Source: Xanthomonas sp. DAR 34887 (lineage in GTDB: Bacteria; Pseudomonadota; Gammaproteobacteria; Xanthomonadales; Xanthomonadaceae). Taken from it: a stretch of 64,000 nt of DNA. The stretch is from NCBI RefSeq assembly GCF_041245805.1, contig NZ_CP162490.1, positions 969,001-1,033,000 of the forward strand. Direction: 5' to 3'. Positions 52,301 to 63,153 of the stretch are shown here, piece after piece. Position 1 is the stretch's first letter. Every line of letters begins with the position of its first letter. The notes under the pieces are model-generated. The model was not told the origin of the DNA and made no database searches. It saw only the letters and a program-made list of their open reading frames with translations. The position numbers and the translations under genes are program-made.

Positions 52301-52456
52301 GAAATGCTCCAGGCTGCTCGGCAGCTCGGTGTCGTCGCCGCTGTCTGCGAGCGTCGCGGCCACGCTCGCGCCCGGCGCCAGCAGCGCCGCCAGCAGCGCG
52401 CAGCGGCGCAGGGTCGGGCGCAGGCCGCGCAGCAGGGTCGAAAGGGTCTGGATCAC
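49307..52456 (-). CDS. Propeller-sensor diguanylate cyclase
   Basis: A 1049-residue membrane protein. The signal peptide or anchor is at residues 1-34, followed by about fourteen Reg_prop-type blades (short repeats such as GFLWVATQEGLNRFDG and TLWIGCNDCGLWR) forming two periplasmic propellers, then a Y_Y_Y domain (residues about 690-760), one membrane helix (about 778-795), a coiled coil (QLERANQQLLQSNAQLEAA), and a GGDEF domain with RWGGEEF intact. It makes cyclic-di-GMP in response to a periplasmic ligand. The position of the inhibitory RxxD site reads GERD, so product inhibition through the I-site is unlikely. It starts with GTG and is divergent from the NarL-type regulator. Confidence 0.9.
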   Translation of the reverse strand: MIQTLSTLLRGLRPTLRRCALLAALLAPGASVAATLADSGDDTELPSSLEHFGLDDGLSQLTITALQSDDQGFLWVATQEGLNRFDGHLFRVYRHELNASDRQSLLSSSVDSLAFDARGTRLWLGSNDAGLEVIDLATWKRHRLGVAEGLSHNRIMNILIDPQGGAWLGTEHGIDRVDATLSQVLPLGGDAPVVGLTWMPDGKHAVALDRRCRLWLLGASTRQALPAPSGIDECVGLQSGPEGLWLASASAGLFKLDAQGATLAHWSPQQLLTGRSDLSALIRLADGRVLVGSTNATVTQLDKDAATPRRLSFDVPPQSAITRFYQDGNGTWWIGTYTAGLYRVRPMSAVIRNDEEDLSDTHAWPSPSVRGIWRDGARMLIGTDQGLLLRERDHAPWQVPAALATRMVRAIEGDGRHWWLGTRHGLWRLDGNGALARVDGLADAHVNGLLREGDTLWVATRRGLTRVVDGRVQDDPRWAPLAGRILTRIYRDTQGTLWIGCNDCGLWRMRGDRPAEPYRPGGAGLYPSVWSLYEKDGVLWVGTFSGGLYAVDLKRDLAVRYTDREGLSSNVIYTILPDPQGRLWLSTNNGLSVLDPATRIVQNLGSRDGLQNQEYNSGQGYRDSRGLLYFGGTQGVDVIDPRKLPLRSQPARAVLTDLRVLDASEGDHAGKRQTETDVVYAHDIALDYRDNVFTLGMTAIDFTAPGTARLRYRVDGLHKGWIYPQTAHSEFSVSHLPPDRYTLELQAAGRDGQFGAARTLQIEVRPPPWRHPLAYAGYALLGLLLLGLTAQRVRRTVNRERDMVELLNLTVAERTRQLERANQQLLQSNAQLEAATRLDPLTRVPNRRELQDWLARECPALRAQLDAGSSADALYFFMIDLDNFKRINDDYGHQTGDTALVHCADSLRALCGERDLLVRWGGEEFLLVTRLPRDGAAEALAERLRAAVAAQRFALEQRELTLTCSIGFAPWPLVAAWPALGDWEQSVGLADRCLYAAKGAGKNAWVGVGAGAAPDRPSVQALLAGGAPEQLGDSVRIVHSTAQPPHFAR

Positions 52457-52567
52457 GCCTCGCTATCGGCCGCCACCGCTGCGGCTTGAACGCCGCCGCT
52501 GCCGGGGGTTGCCCGCTTCCAGACGCAGGACCGGCACGGCCGCGGCCGCGCATGCCAGACTGTAGGC

Positions 52568-53206
52568 ATGGATGCGCCCACGATTCTGGTCGCCGACGAC
52601 CATCCCCTGTTCCGCGCCGCGGTGCTGCACGCGCTGCGCCAGGCCTTGCCGCGCGCGCGGGTGACCGAGGCCTCCAGCGCCGCCACGCTGGATGCCGCAT
52701 TGGCTGCGCAGGCGCACGCCGACCTGGTGTTGCTGGACCTGGCGATGCCTGGCGCGCGCGGTTTCTCGGCCCTGCTGCACGTGCGTGGCGAACGTCCGGA
52801 GGTGCCGGTGGTGGTGATCTCCTCCAACGACCACCCGCGGGTGATCCGCCGCGCGCAGCAGTTCGGCGCGGCCGGCTTCATTCCCAAGTCCTCGCCGGCC
52901 GAGACCATCGGCATCGCGGTGGCGGCGGTGCTCGACGGCGGCACCTGGTTTCCGCCGCTGACCGCCGCGCGTTCGGAAGCCGACGCGCAACTGGCGGCAC
53001 GCCTGGCGCAGCTGACCCCGCAGCAGTTCCGCGTGCTGCTGTGCCTGGCCGACGGCCTGCTCAACAAGCAGATCGCCTACGAGCTGGGCCTGGCCGAGAA
53101 CACGGTCAAGGTGCATGTGACGGCGATCCTGAAAAAGCTCGAATGCCACAGCCGCACCCAGGCCGCGGTCCTGGTCAAGGCGCTGGAGCCGGAAGGCGAG
53201 GCCTGA
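52568..53206 (+). CDS. NarL/LuxR-type response regulator
   Basis: A 212-residue regulator with a receiver domain (residues 5-125; acidic pair Asp10/Asp11, phospho-acceptor Asp57, Lys in GFIPKSSP) and a LuxR-type helix-turn-helix (residues about 145-205; QFRVLLCLADGLLNKQIAYELG and ENTVKVHVTAILKKL). It has no adjacent kinase on the same strand. The hybrid kinase 0.7 kb downstream is the nearest candidate partner, a combination known from other proteobacteria. DctA or the second porin would then be plausible targets. Confidence 0.88.
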   Translation: MDAPTILVADDHPLFRAAVLHALRQALPRARVTEASSAATLDAALAAQAHADLVLLDLAMPGARGFSALLHVRGERPEVPVVVISSNDHPRVIRRAQQFGAAGFIPKSSPAETIGIAVAAVLDGGTWFPPLTAARSEADAQLAARLAQLTPQQFRVLLCLADGLLNKQIAYELGLAENTVKVHVTAILKKLECHSRTQAAVLVKALEPEGEA

Positions 53207-53318
53207 ATCCCGCGCGGCGCTAGGCCGTGCGGCGGCCGGGCGTTTTCCGCCGCGCCCGGATACGCGATGCTATGCACTGGCGCCCGCGCTTCCTGCGGGC
53301 GGAAAGGATCCCCGGACC

Positions 53319-53660
53319 ATGCCTATCCGCAACGAGCAGATCGCCTACTACCCGTTCCTGCAGGAAATGCTGGACGACGATTATTTCCCTTCCTTTCTGG
53401 TCGGCAAGGGCCAGAAGATCCTGCTGCGGCTGTGCGAGGCGATCGAGGCGCAGGCCCCGCCGGACCTGCCGGCGCTGTACAAGCTCACCCACGCCGCCAC
53501 CGAGGAATTCAACGCGCTGGCACTGGAGTTCGAGGCGCACGACAGCGAGATCGAGACCGCCGCGCGCGACAACATCGGCGTGGACTTCCTGTACATCGCC
53601 AAGACCTATGGCTTCGATGCGGCCGACGCCGAGGAGTTGATCGCGCCGCGGGAGTGGTGA
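53319..53660 (+). CDS. DUF5713-like small protein, 113 aa
   Basis: A compact helical protein. MPIRNEQIAYYPFLQEMLDDDYFPSFLV followed by KGQKILLRLCEAIE matches the pattern I associate with DUF5713. The rest is acidic and helical (ALYKLTHAATEEFNALA and VDFLYIAKTYGFD). It has no signal peptide. The function of the family is unknown. It stands alone between the response regulator and a block of intergenic repeats. Confidence 0.75.
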   Translation: MPIRNEQIAYYPFLQEMLDDDYFPSFLVGKGQKILLRLCEAIEAQAPPDLPALYKLTHAATEEFNALALEFEAHDSEIETAARDNIGVDFLYIAKTYGFDAADAEELIAPREW

Positions 53661-53695
53661 GGTGCTGCGGTGATGGGTGCTATCCGCTATGCGAG

Positions 53696-53893
53696 ACGCT
53701 TTCGCGCCGGACCCTCACCCCAACCCCTCTCCCGGGGGAGAGGGGCTAGTCGGCTGTTCCTTCTCCCTGCGGGAGAAGGTGCCCCGAAGGGGCGGATGAG
53801 GGTACGGGCGTAGCCTCGTGGACCCAAACGCCGCGAGTCGCTTTCGCGCCGTACCCTCACCCCAACCCCTCTCCCGACGGGAGAGGGGCTAGC
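53696..53893. repeat. Xanthomonad-type CCCTCACCCCAACCC intergenic repeat block
   Basis: Two copies of a unit containing CCCTCACCCCAACCCCTCTC with a GGGAGAGGGG hairpin (53709-53748 and 53850-53893), both preceded by CGCTTTCGCGCC. A third hairpin, TTCTCCCTGCGGGAGAA (about 53761-53777), lies between them. The block sits in the convergent gap between the DUF5713-like gene and the hybrid kinase and can serve as a bidirectional transcript end. Confidence 0.75.
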
Positions 53894-53908
53894 GCTCCGG
53901 TGGGAGCG

Positions 53909-56557
53909 CTAGCCCCGCCGCAACAGCATCTGCGTCATCAGTGCGCGCAGGGCCGGTGCGCGCACCGGCTTGGACAGGAAGCCCCATCCATGTTCCTGGG
54001 CCAGCGCGCGTAGCGCCGGGTCCGGTTCGGCGGTGACCAGGATCGCTCGCGGCTCGGCGTTCCAGCGCTCGCACAGCTGCGCGAACAAGGCCGGGCCGTC
54101 GCGCTCGCCCATGCGCACGTCCAGCAATACCAGCTCCGGCGCCTGGGCTGGTTGCGCGGCGGCCAGCGCCTCCTCCGGGCCGGCGGCCAGTTCCACCCGG
54201 CACGCCCAGCGTTCCAGCAGCGTGCGGCTGGCTTCGCAGACCCGTGGGTCGTCGTCGATGCACCACACCCGGCAGCCGTGCAGGATCGGGTCGTCGCCGT
54301 GGTCGCTGGCCACCGCGGTCGGTGCCTGCGCCTGCGCCGCCGCGGCGGCGTCGCCCAGCGCCACGGTGACCGCGAACACGCTGCCGCGGCCGAGCTGCGA
54401 GCGCAGGCCGATGCGGTGCCCGAGCAGGCGGCCGATGCGCTCCACGATCGCCAACCCCAGGCCGGCGCCGCGGTCGTGGGCGACCCCGTCGCCGAGGCGG
54501 CGGAATTCCTCGAAGATCTCCTGCTGCAGCGCCTCGGGGATGCCCGGGCCCTGGTCGTGGACCTCGATGCGCAGGGCGTCGCCGTCGCGGCGGCAGCCCA
54601 GCAGCACGCGGCCGCGCGGGGTGTAGCGGATCGCGTTGGACAGGAAGTTCTGCAGGATGCGCCGCAGCAGGGTCTCGTCGCTGCGCACCGCGGCGCGCGT
54701 GGGCACGTAATCCAGGCGCAGGCCGCGGTCCTCGGCGACGATCCCGAACTCGTGCGCCAGGGTCTGCAGCAGCGGTCCCAGCGCGAAGTCGCGCACCTGC
54801 GTCTTCAGCGTGCCCGCTTCCAGCCGCGAGATGTCCAGCAGGCTGTTGAGGATCGCGTCCTGCGCGACCAGCGCGTTGTCGACATGGTCGGCGATCTGCC
54901 GCGCGTCGGCGTCGTGCAGTTTGCCGCGCAACGCGGACACGAACATGCGCGCGGCGTTGAGCGGCTGCAGCAGGTCGTGTACCGCCGAGGCGACGAAGCG
55001 GGTCTTGTAGCGGTTGGCGTTCTCGGCCTCGCGCTTGGCATCGGCCAGGTCGCGGGTGCGTTCGGCGACGCGGTGCTCGAGCGCGTCGGCCAGCGAACGC
55101 AGTTCGCGCGCGGCGTTCTTGTAGCTGGTGATGTCGGCATAGCTGGTGACGAAGCCGCCGTCGGGCAGCGGGTTGCCGCGGATTTCCAGCACCGTGCCGT
55201 CGTCCTTCTCGCTCTCGCGCATGTGCGGGCGGCCGCTGCGCAGGTGGTCGAGGCGGCGCTGGATCGCCGCTTCCACCGGGCCGGGGCCGAGCAGGCCGCG
55301 GCGCGCGTTGTAGCGGAACACGTCCTCGATCGGGCGGCCGATGCGGATCAGGTCCGGCGGGAAACGGAAGATCTCCAGGTAGCGCGAATTCCACGCCACC
55401 AGGCGCAATTGCGCATCGATGATCACCACGCCCTGCGGCAGATGCTCCAGGCTGCGGCTGAGGCCGGTATCGGCCTGTTGCGCGGCCTGCACCACGCCGT
55501 CCTGCGCGGTGCGCAGTTCCTGCGCATGCTGTTGCAGCAACGACTCCAGCTCGCGCCGGCTGCGCTGGCGCAGCCGCGCCAGGCGTTGCCGTTGCTGGAA
55601 CAGCAGGCCCAGGAACACCAGCGCCAGCCAGATCCCGGCCGCGGCCAGTGCGGCGGCGCGGCCGGCGGCGCGGCTGCCGCCGATGTCGTGCAGCAGATGC
55701 AGGCGCCAGCCGCTTTCCGGCAGCGCCATGCTCTGCCACAGCAGCGGCGCCGATTGCGTAGGCGCGTCGATGCGCATCACCTGACCGCCATCCTCCAGTG
55801 TGGCCAGGCTGCGCCGCCGCGCGGGCAGCAAGGTCTGCCGGGCATATTGGCGGGTGGCCAGCAGTTCGTCGCGTTCGTGCGCGCTGAGCGCCTGCAGCTG
55901 GCGGTAGCGCCATGCATCGCGGCTGGACAGGAACACCACGCCATGGCGATCGCTGACCAGGACGACGTCGGGCACGCGCAGCCATTCGCGTTCCAGCGCG
56001 GCCAGTTCGATCTTGATCACGATCACGCCGAGGGTGCGCCCGGCATCGTCGTGGATCGCCTGCGACAGAAAATAGCCGGGGACGCCGGTGGTCATGCCGA
56101 TGCCGTAGAAGCGGCCACTGCCCTGCGCCAGCGCCTGCTTCACGTAGGGGCGGAAACTGTAGTCGGCGCCGACGTTGCTGCTGGCCAGGCGCCAGTTGCT
56201 GGCGGCCACCGCCACGCCGTCGGCATCGATCAGGGTCAGCGTCGAAGAGCGGGTGACGTCGTTGGCGCGTTCCAGCTTCAGGTTCAGCCGCTGATGCGCG
56301 GCGGCGTCCAGCGGCCGGCTCAGCGCCTCGCGCAGTTCCGGATCCAGCGCCAGCACCTGCGGCAGCGTGCGGTAGCGGTCGATGCGCTGCTGCAGGGTCT
56401 GCGCGTACAGCTCCAGTTGCTGGCGCAGTTGCCGGCTCTCGGCGCGCAGCGCGCGCTGTTCGGCGAAATGCCCGGCCGACAGCATCGCCAACGCCATGCC
56501 GCCGAGCGCGGCGAGCAGGAGCAGGACGAAGCGGCGATAGCGCAGGGCAGGGTACAT
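53909..56557 (-). CDS. Hybrid sensor histidine kinase with PAS and receiver domains
   Basis: An 882-residue kinase with TM1 at 10-28, a DctB-like double-Cache periplasmic domain (residues about 40-290; SNVGADYSFRPYVKQAL and YGIGMTTGVPGYFLS), TM2 at about 302-321, a PAS domain (about 370-485; LPQGVVIIDAQLRLVAWN), and a coiled coil. HisKA has His527 in AVHDLLQPLNA, a QP-type H-box. HATPase (NAIRYTPRG and GAGLGLAIVERIG) and a C-terminal receiver (LVLLDVRMGERDG) follow. The DctB-like sensor and the downstream-lying DctA suggest C4-dicarboxylate sensing. The NarL-type regulator at 52.6 kb is a likely output partner. Confidence 0.88.
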   Translation of the reverse strand: MYPALRYRRFVLLLLAALGGMALAMLSAGHFAEQRALRAESRQLRQQLELYAQTLQQRIDRYRTLPQVLALDPELREALSRPLDAAAHQRLNLKLERANDVTRSSTLTLIDADGVAVAASNWRLASSNVGADYSFRPYVKQALAQGSGRFYGIGMTTGVPGYFLSQAIHDDAGRTLGVIVIKIELAALEREWLRVPDVVLVSDRHGVVFLSSRDAWRYRQLQALSAHERDELLATRQYARQTLLPARRRSLATLEDGGQVMRIDAPTQSAPLLWQSMALPESGWRLHLLHDIGGSRAAGRAAALAAAGIWLALVFLGLLFQQRQRLARLRQRSRRELESLLQQHAQELRTAQDGVVQAAQQADTGLSRSLEHLPQGVVIIDAQLRLVAWNSRYLEIFRFPPDLIRIGRPIEDVFRYNARRGLLGPGPVEAAIQRRLDHLRSGRPHMRESEKDDGTVLEIRGNPLPDGGFVTSYADITSYKNAARELRSLADALEHRVAERTRDLADAKREAENANRYKTRFVASAVHDLLQPLNAARMFVSALRGKLHDADARQIADHVDNALVAQDAILNSLLDISRLEAGTLKTQVRDFALGPLLQTLAHEFGIVAEDRGLRLDYVPTRAAVRSDETLLRRILQNFLSNAIRYTPRGRVLLGCRRDGDALRIEVHDQGPGIPEALQQEIFEEFRRLGDGVAHDRGAGLGLAIVERIGRLLGHRIGLRSQLGRGSVFAVTVALGDAAAAAQAQAPTAVASDHGDDPILHGCRVWCIDDDPRVCEASRTLLERWACRVELAAGPEEALAAAQPAQAPELVLLDVRMGERDGPALFAQLCERWNAEPRAILVTAEPDPALRALAQEHGWGFLSKPVRAPALRALMTQMLLRRG

Positions 56558-56697
56558 GCGGAGTGGGCGCGGTCGGAACGGTATCGTGCCAGCTTAGCGG
56601 CAGTGGCACGCGTGCTGGTGGCGATGCGTTGCGCGGCCGGTCGCCGCGTCGCGCCGAACGCGCGAGCGGCCCATCGCGGCTGAGGCCGAATGCACGA

Positions 56698-56734
56698 CGG
56701 CAGCGCCGGCCCGTGCGCAGGGCCGGCGCTGCCG
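56698..56734. terminator. Strong GC hairpin after the second porin gene
   Basis: A perfect 15-bp inverted repeat (56698-56712 with 56720-56734) just past the porin stop codon on the minus strand. There is no T tract, so it is either Rho-assisted or protective. Confidence 0.5.
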
Positions 56735-56803
56735 CCGTGTGTCTTCGCTGCGAACGCGTCGCGATCGGACAGGGCCGATCGCGATGCGATCAGGGCCTGC
56801 CGA

Positions 56804-57976
56804 TCAGAACTGCACCTGCGCGCGCAGGTCGATCGAGTCCGGCTTGGTGTGCACGCCGGCACGTTCGGCATCGGCGCGCACGTAGTTGGCCTGGAACTTG
56901 AAGTGACTGGTCAGGTACCAGTTGGCGCCCACGGTCCAGTCGTGCTGGCGGCCACCGAGCACCGTGCCGTCGTCCAGATCCAGGCGGCTGTAGCGCAGCA
57001 GCAGTTCGACCGCGCCGTAGGCGTTGGCCGGCTTGATGTTGGCCACGTTGCCGGCGCTGTACGGGCGCGACTCACCGGTCAGCACGTAGCTGGCGAACAC
57101 GTACTGGCCGTCGGCGGTGTAGTCGGGGCGGCCGTTGTCGCGGGTCACTTCGGCGCGCAGCGCTTCGCCCTGCATCGAGAACGGACCCTTGATCCAGATT
57201 CCTTCCAGGCCGGTGCGGCGCACCTGGTCGGCATCGACCAGGGTGCCCGAATCGACCAGGCGCACATCGGTCAGGCCGGCTTCCGGGCGCGCACGCAGGC
57301 GCACGCGCGGGCTGAAGCTCACGTCCAGGCCGTTGTGGTAGCCGCGCGGGTTTTCCTGCGAATACGCCAGGCCCAGGTGCAGCACGTCGCCCTCGGCCTT
57401 GAACGGGGTCCACACGCCACGCACCGCCTGGGTGGTGCCGGGGTTGTCGCCCTGCAGATCCTTGCCGCCGTACGCGCCGGCCTGCAGCAGGTACTGCGGA
57501 CGCTCGAAGGTCCACTCCACGCCGGTGCGGCGGCCCTGGTAGATCGCCTGGATCGGCAGCGCGGTTTCCAGGAAGCTGTCGGCGCGCGAGCTGGTCACGC
57601 CTTCCAGGCCGACCGGCACCTTGATGTAGCCCAGGCGCACCTTGCCGTAGTCGCTGCCGAACAGCGCCTTGGTCTCGAAGCGGAAGAACACGTCCAGCCA
57701 CAGCTTGGACTGGAAGTCGAAGTACACCATCGCGTCGTAGACGCCCTTCTTCTTCAGCGTGGCGCCGAATTCCTTGCGGCGGAACGCGTTGTCGTCTTCC
57801 AGGCGCGCGTCGTCGTCGGAGAAGTTGTTCCAGTCGTAGCCGTAGTTGCCGGTCACGGCCAGTTCGGTGCCGTCGTTGAAGGCGACCTTGGTCGGCCAAT
57901 CGTCGAATCCGTTGGCGGCAGCGGCAGGAGCGGCGGCGGTCAGGCACAGCGCAGCGAAGAGAAGGGTATGGCGCAT
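56804..57976 (-). CDS. OprO/OprP-type outer-membrane porin (second copy)
   Basis: A 390-residue phosphate-selective-porin-family barrel with a signal peptide (residues 1-21, AAA-NG). It shares the family's FGATLKKKGVYDAMVYFDF, VGLEGVTSSRADSFLE and YVLTGESRPYSAG segments with the other porin of the window and ends in a barrel-closing aromatic (RAQVQF). The start is MRHTLLFAALCL at 57976. It is divergent from dctA, which suggests that it admits C4-dicarboxylates across the outer membrane. That function is an inference from position. Confidence 0.86.
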   Translation of the reverse strand: MRHTLLFAALCLTAAAPAAAANGFDDWPTKVAFNDGTELAVTGNYGYDWNNFSDDDARLEDDNAFRRKEFGATLKKKGVYDAMVYFDFQSKLWLDVFFRFETKALFGSDYGKVRLGYIKVPVGLEGVTSSRADSFLETALPIQAIYQGRRTGVEWTFERPQYLLQAGAYGGKDLQGDNPGTTQAVRGVWTPFKAEGDVLHLGLAYSQENPRGYHNGLDVSFSPRVRLRARPEAGLTDVRLVDSGTLVDADQVRRTGLEGIWIKGPFSMQGEALRAEVTRDNGRPDYTADGQYVFASYVLTGESRPYSAGNVANIKPANAYGAVELLLRYSRLDLDDGTVLGGRQHDWTVGANWYLTSHFKFQANYVRADAERAGVHTKPDSIDLRAQVQF

Positions 57977-58449
57977 GGTGTGATGTCTTCTTGATGAGGA
58001 AAAAGCGCGCCGGCACTCGACTGACGGGACGGCAAGGCTTGCGCGGGCGGTGCAGCGGGAGACCGACCGCGACCTTCCCTCGGTCGCGGTGCGGGGCGCA
58101 TCGCCGGAATCACGAGCCGCCCGCATGCAATAGCGGACGAATCCGGCGGTTCTTTACAGCGGTGTTGCGATCCTGCGACGGCGCATCGCCCCTGAATACG
58201 CATGCGACGCCGGCAGCGCCGGCGGCAGATCGGCAGGCGACGCGGCATCGGCGGGCATTCCCATGGCCGGCCTTGCGCGTCGCACCTCCCTCCCGTGAGC
58301 GTGCCGGGACACTGTAACTGCGTCCGCGGCGTCACGAACAGGGGACTAGTACCAATAGGTTATCTGCTTAGAAGCTGGCGCCGCGTACAAAGGCAGCATT
58401 CCGCGACCTGCGTCGGGTCGCCGGTCTACATCCGCTCCGGAGCGCACAC
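57977..58449. other. Divergent regulatory region, porin / dctA
   Basis: A 473-bp gap with no gene. The part nearest dctA is less GC-rich and contains TAGTACCAATAGGTTATC (58347-58364), including the near-palindrome TACC-AATA-GGTTA (58350-58362), a possible operator for a response regulator. An inverted repeat CGACCGCGACC/GGTCGCGG lies at about 58070-58090. Confidence 0.5.
58350..58362. promoter_or_regulatory. Candidate operator palindrome upstream of dctA
   Basis: TACC-AATA-GGTTA, an imperfect dyad 88 bp before the dctA ATG in a locally AT-richer stretch. A NarL-type regulator could bind such a site; this is inferred from its form and location only. Confidence 0.3.
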
Positions 58450-59814
58450 ATGCATATCCCCGCTTCCCCTGCCGGCCACGTGCCGCGCCCTGTGCCGTTC
58501 TACAGGCATACGTACGTCCAGGTGCTGGTCGCCATCATCATCGGTGCCTTGCTCGGCCATCTGGAACCGTCCTGGGGCACCCAGCTCAAGCCGCTGGCCG
58601 ACGCGTTCATCAAGTTGGTGAAGATGATCATCGCGCCGGTGATCTTCCTGACCATCGTCACCGGCATCGCCGGCATGACCCAGCTGAAGATGGTGGGCCG
58701 GGTGTTCGGCAAGGCGATGATCTACTTCCTGTTCTTCTCCACCCTGGCGCTGGTGGTGGGCATGATCGTCGCGCACGTGGTGCAGCCCGGCGCGGGCATG
58801 AACGTCAATCTGGCGACGCTGGACCAGAGCAAGGTCGCCAGCTATGTGCAGAAGTCGCACGACCTGACCCTGGTCGGCTTCCTGATGGACATCATTCCCA
58901 ATTCGCTGATCGGCGCGTTCACCGGCGACCAGGTGGTCAACGGCAAGCTGGCCGGCCCCAATGTGCTGCAGGTGCTGTTCGTCGCCGTGTTGTTCGGCGT
59001 GTCGCTGGCGCTGGTCGGCGAGCGCGGCAAGCCGGTGGTGAACCTGCTGGAGGCGCTGATCGCGCCGGTGTTCAAGCTGGTGCACATCCTGATGAAGACC
59101 GCGCCGATCGGCGCGCTGGGCGCGATCGCCTACACCATCGGCGAACACGGCCTGCACTCGCTGGTGCAGCTGGCCTGGCTGGTCGGTTCGTTCTACGTCA
59201 CCTCCCTGCTGTTCGTGGTGGTGATCCTCGGCGCCGTGGCGTACCTGTGCGGGTTCTCGATCTTCAAGCTGATCCGCTATCTGAAGGCGGAGTTGTTGCT
59301 GGTGCTGGGCACGTCCTCGTCCGAATCGGCGCTGCCGTCGCTGATGGAGAAGATGGAGCGCGCCGGGTGCGAGAAGTCGGTGGTCGGCCTGGTCGTCCCT
59401 ACCGGCTACTCGTTCAACCTCGACGGCACCAACATCTACATGACCCTGGCGGCGCTGTTCATCGCCCAGGCCACCAACACCGAGCTGACCCTCGGCCATC
59501 AGATCACGCTGCTGCTGGTGGCGATGCTCAGCTCCAAGGGCGCGGCCGGCGTGACCGGCGCCGGCTTCATCACCCTGGCGGCGACCCTGGCCGTGGTGCC
59601 GGAGGTGCCGGTGGCCGGCATGGCACTGATCCTGGGCGTGGACCGCTTCATGAGCGAGTGCCGCTCGCTGACCAACTTCATGGGCAACGCGGTGGCGACC
59701 GTGGTGGTGTCGCGCTGGGAGAACGCGCTGGACCGCGATCGCCTGCGTCTGGCGCTCGACGGTGGGACCGTGCCGCTGCCGGCGGTGACGGCCGAACCGC
59801 TCCCCGCGCGCTGA
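58450..59814 (+). CDS. dctA: C4-dicarboxylate:cation symporter DctA
   Basis: A 454-residue glutamate/dicarboxylate symporter family protein with eight membrane helices and two re-entrant loops. Signature parts are the serine-rich hairpin LGTSSSESALPSLMEKME (residues about 280-297), GYSFNLDGTNIYMTLAALF, the second hairpin SSKGAAGVTGAGFI and the NFMGNAVATVVVSRWE helix. It imports succinate, fumarate and malate with protons or sodium. It is divergent from an OprO/P porin and upstream of malic enzyme, so imported malate feeds directly to pyruvate. An intrinsic terminator follows. Confidence 0.95.
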   Translation: MHIPASPAGHVPRPVPFYRHTYVQVLVAIIIGALLGHLEPSWGTQLKPLADAFIKLVKMIIAPVIFLTIVTGIAGMTQLKMVGRVFGKAMIYFLFFSTLALVVGMIVAHVVQPGAGMNVNLATLDQSKVASYVQKSHDLTLVGFLMDIIPNSLIGAFTGDQVVNGKLAGPNVLQVLFVAVLFGVSLALVGERGKPVVNLLEALIAPVFKLVHILMKTAPIGALGAIAYTIGEHGLHSLVQLAWLVGSFYVTSLLFVVVILGAVAYLCGFSIFKLIRYLKAELLLVLGTSSSESALPSLMEKMERAGCEKSVVGLVVPTGYSFNLDGTNIYMTLAALFIAQATNTELTLGHQITLLLVAMLSSKGAAGVTGAGFITLAATLAVVPEVPVAGMALILGVDRFMSECRSLTNFMGNAVATVVVSRWENALDRDRLRLALDGGTVPLPAVTAEPLPAR

Positions 59815-59829
59815 TCAGCGGCAGTGCAC

Positions 59830-59863
59830 GACGCGCCGGCAATGCCGGCGCGTCGCGTTTTTT
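59830..59863 (+). terminator. Rho-independent terminator of dctA
   Basis: An 11-bp perfect stem (59830-59840 with 59844-59854, AAT loop) followed by GCG and six T residues, 16 bp after the dctA stop. Confidence 0.88.
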
Positions 59864-59964
59864 CAGGCGCCGGCGCGCGCGGCGACAGCCGCCAGACAGG
59901 ACCGGCCATGGTCGCGGAGGGTAGAATTCCAAGCCTCCGCGCCTTTCGACAAAAGAAGCCCTCG

Positions 59965-62259
<2,295 letters not shown>

Positions 62260-62712
62260 GCGGAGCGCTTTGGCGCGTTCGGCCCGATGCGCGCAGCCGC
62301 CGATGGCTGCGCGTTCTCTGCGCGGCCCGGCCCGTTGGTTGGTGCGTATGGCGGGCTGCCTGCAGCGCGGCCCTGCAGGCAATCGCGCCGGGCTTGCCCG
62401 ACGTCCGGCACGATGGCACCGATCCGGCGATGGCTTGCCCTGCGCGAACGCGCTTCACAGATGGCCGAATGCGGCAGCGAAGTTGAGCGACCGACGCCGA
62501 GGCGGGTCGAAGTCAAGGCGGGCTGGTTGGGCACCAGGCCAACGAACGCCGCGGACACGCTAAATGCCTGTGCAGTCAGCGCAGCTCGTGAACGATTTAG
62601 AATTTTCTGCGTACAAGCCCGCGGTCAGCTGCGCTGAAGCGCGAGGCCATGCAGCGTCACAACGCCTTTGCGCAGGATCGAACGCGGCGCCCCAGCGGGC
62701 GCCGCAATGCGC
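62260..62712. other. Intergenic region between maeB and an XRE gene
   Basis: A 453-bp convergent gap. A hairpin GCGCAGCC/GGCTGCGC at 62290-62313 is a probable transcript end for maeB. GGCGCCCC/GGGCGCC at 62688-62704 could terminate the opposing gene. An AT-richer patch (TTTAGAATTTT, about 62595-62607) has no gene attached. Nothing else is seen. Confidence 0.5.
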
Positions 62713-62973
62713 TCAGGCCAGGCGCTTGCCTACCGGCAACGGCAGGCTTTCGTGGTCGCCCTGGTTCAGCTTGGACGGCTTGCCGGTCAGCAGCACATAG
62801 GCGTCGACGCCGGTAAGTTCGGCAATCTTCAGCAAATGCCGGGCATTGGGGACGGAACGATTGTTCTCCCAGTGACCGAGGGTGCTATGCGCCACGCCCA
62901 GCAAGGCCGCCAGTTCGCGCAGCGTGAAACCGGCATTGCGCCGCGCCTGCATCAATCGCACACCTATATCCAC
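62713..62973 (-). CDS. XRE-family helix-turn-helix protein, 86 aa
   Basis: A small Cro/C1-type DNA-binding protein. The start is GTG at 62973, supported by a GAGGTG ribosome-binding site, giving VDIGVRLMQARRN as read in frame. The HTH is FTLRELAALLGVAHSTLGHWENNR (residues about 16-40), followed by PNARHLLKIAELTGVDAYVLLTG, the standard XRE dimer-side helices. The remaining 20 residues are polar. It stands alone, with no phage genes around it, and its target is unknown. Confidence 0.82.
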   Translation of the reverse strand: MDIGVRLMQARRNAGFTLRELAALLGVAHSTLGHWENNRSVPNARHLLKIAELTGVDAYVLLTGKPSKLNQGDHESLPLPVGKRLA

Positions 62974-63153
62974 GGGACACCTCAGAGCGGCATGGTTGCG
63001 CCGCGTCCCCCGAGCATAGTGGATGTCATCGCCTGGCATCAAGCCGACAGGAAAGGACATTTTTGGGACAGGACCGGCGGCGCCTTCTCGGCCGGCGCGT
63101 GGGCGGGGCGGGCTGCTAGAATTCCCCGTCTCCTCCCGCCGCATCCCACCGCC

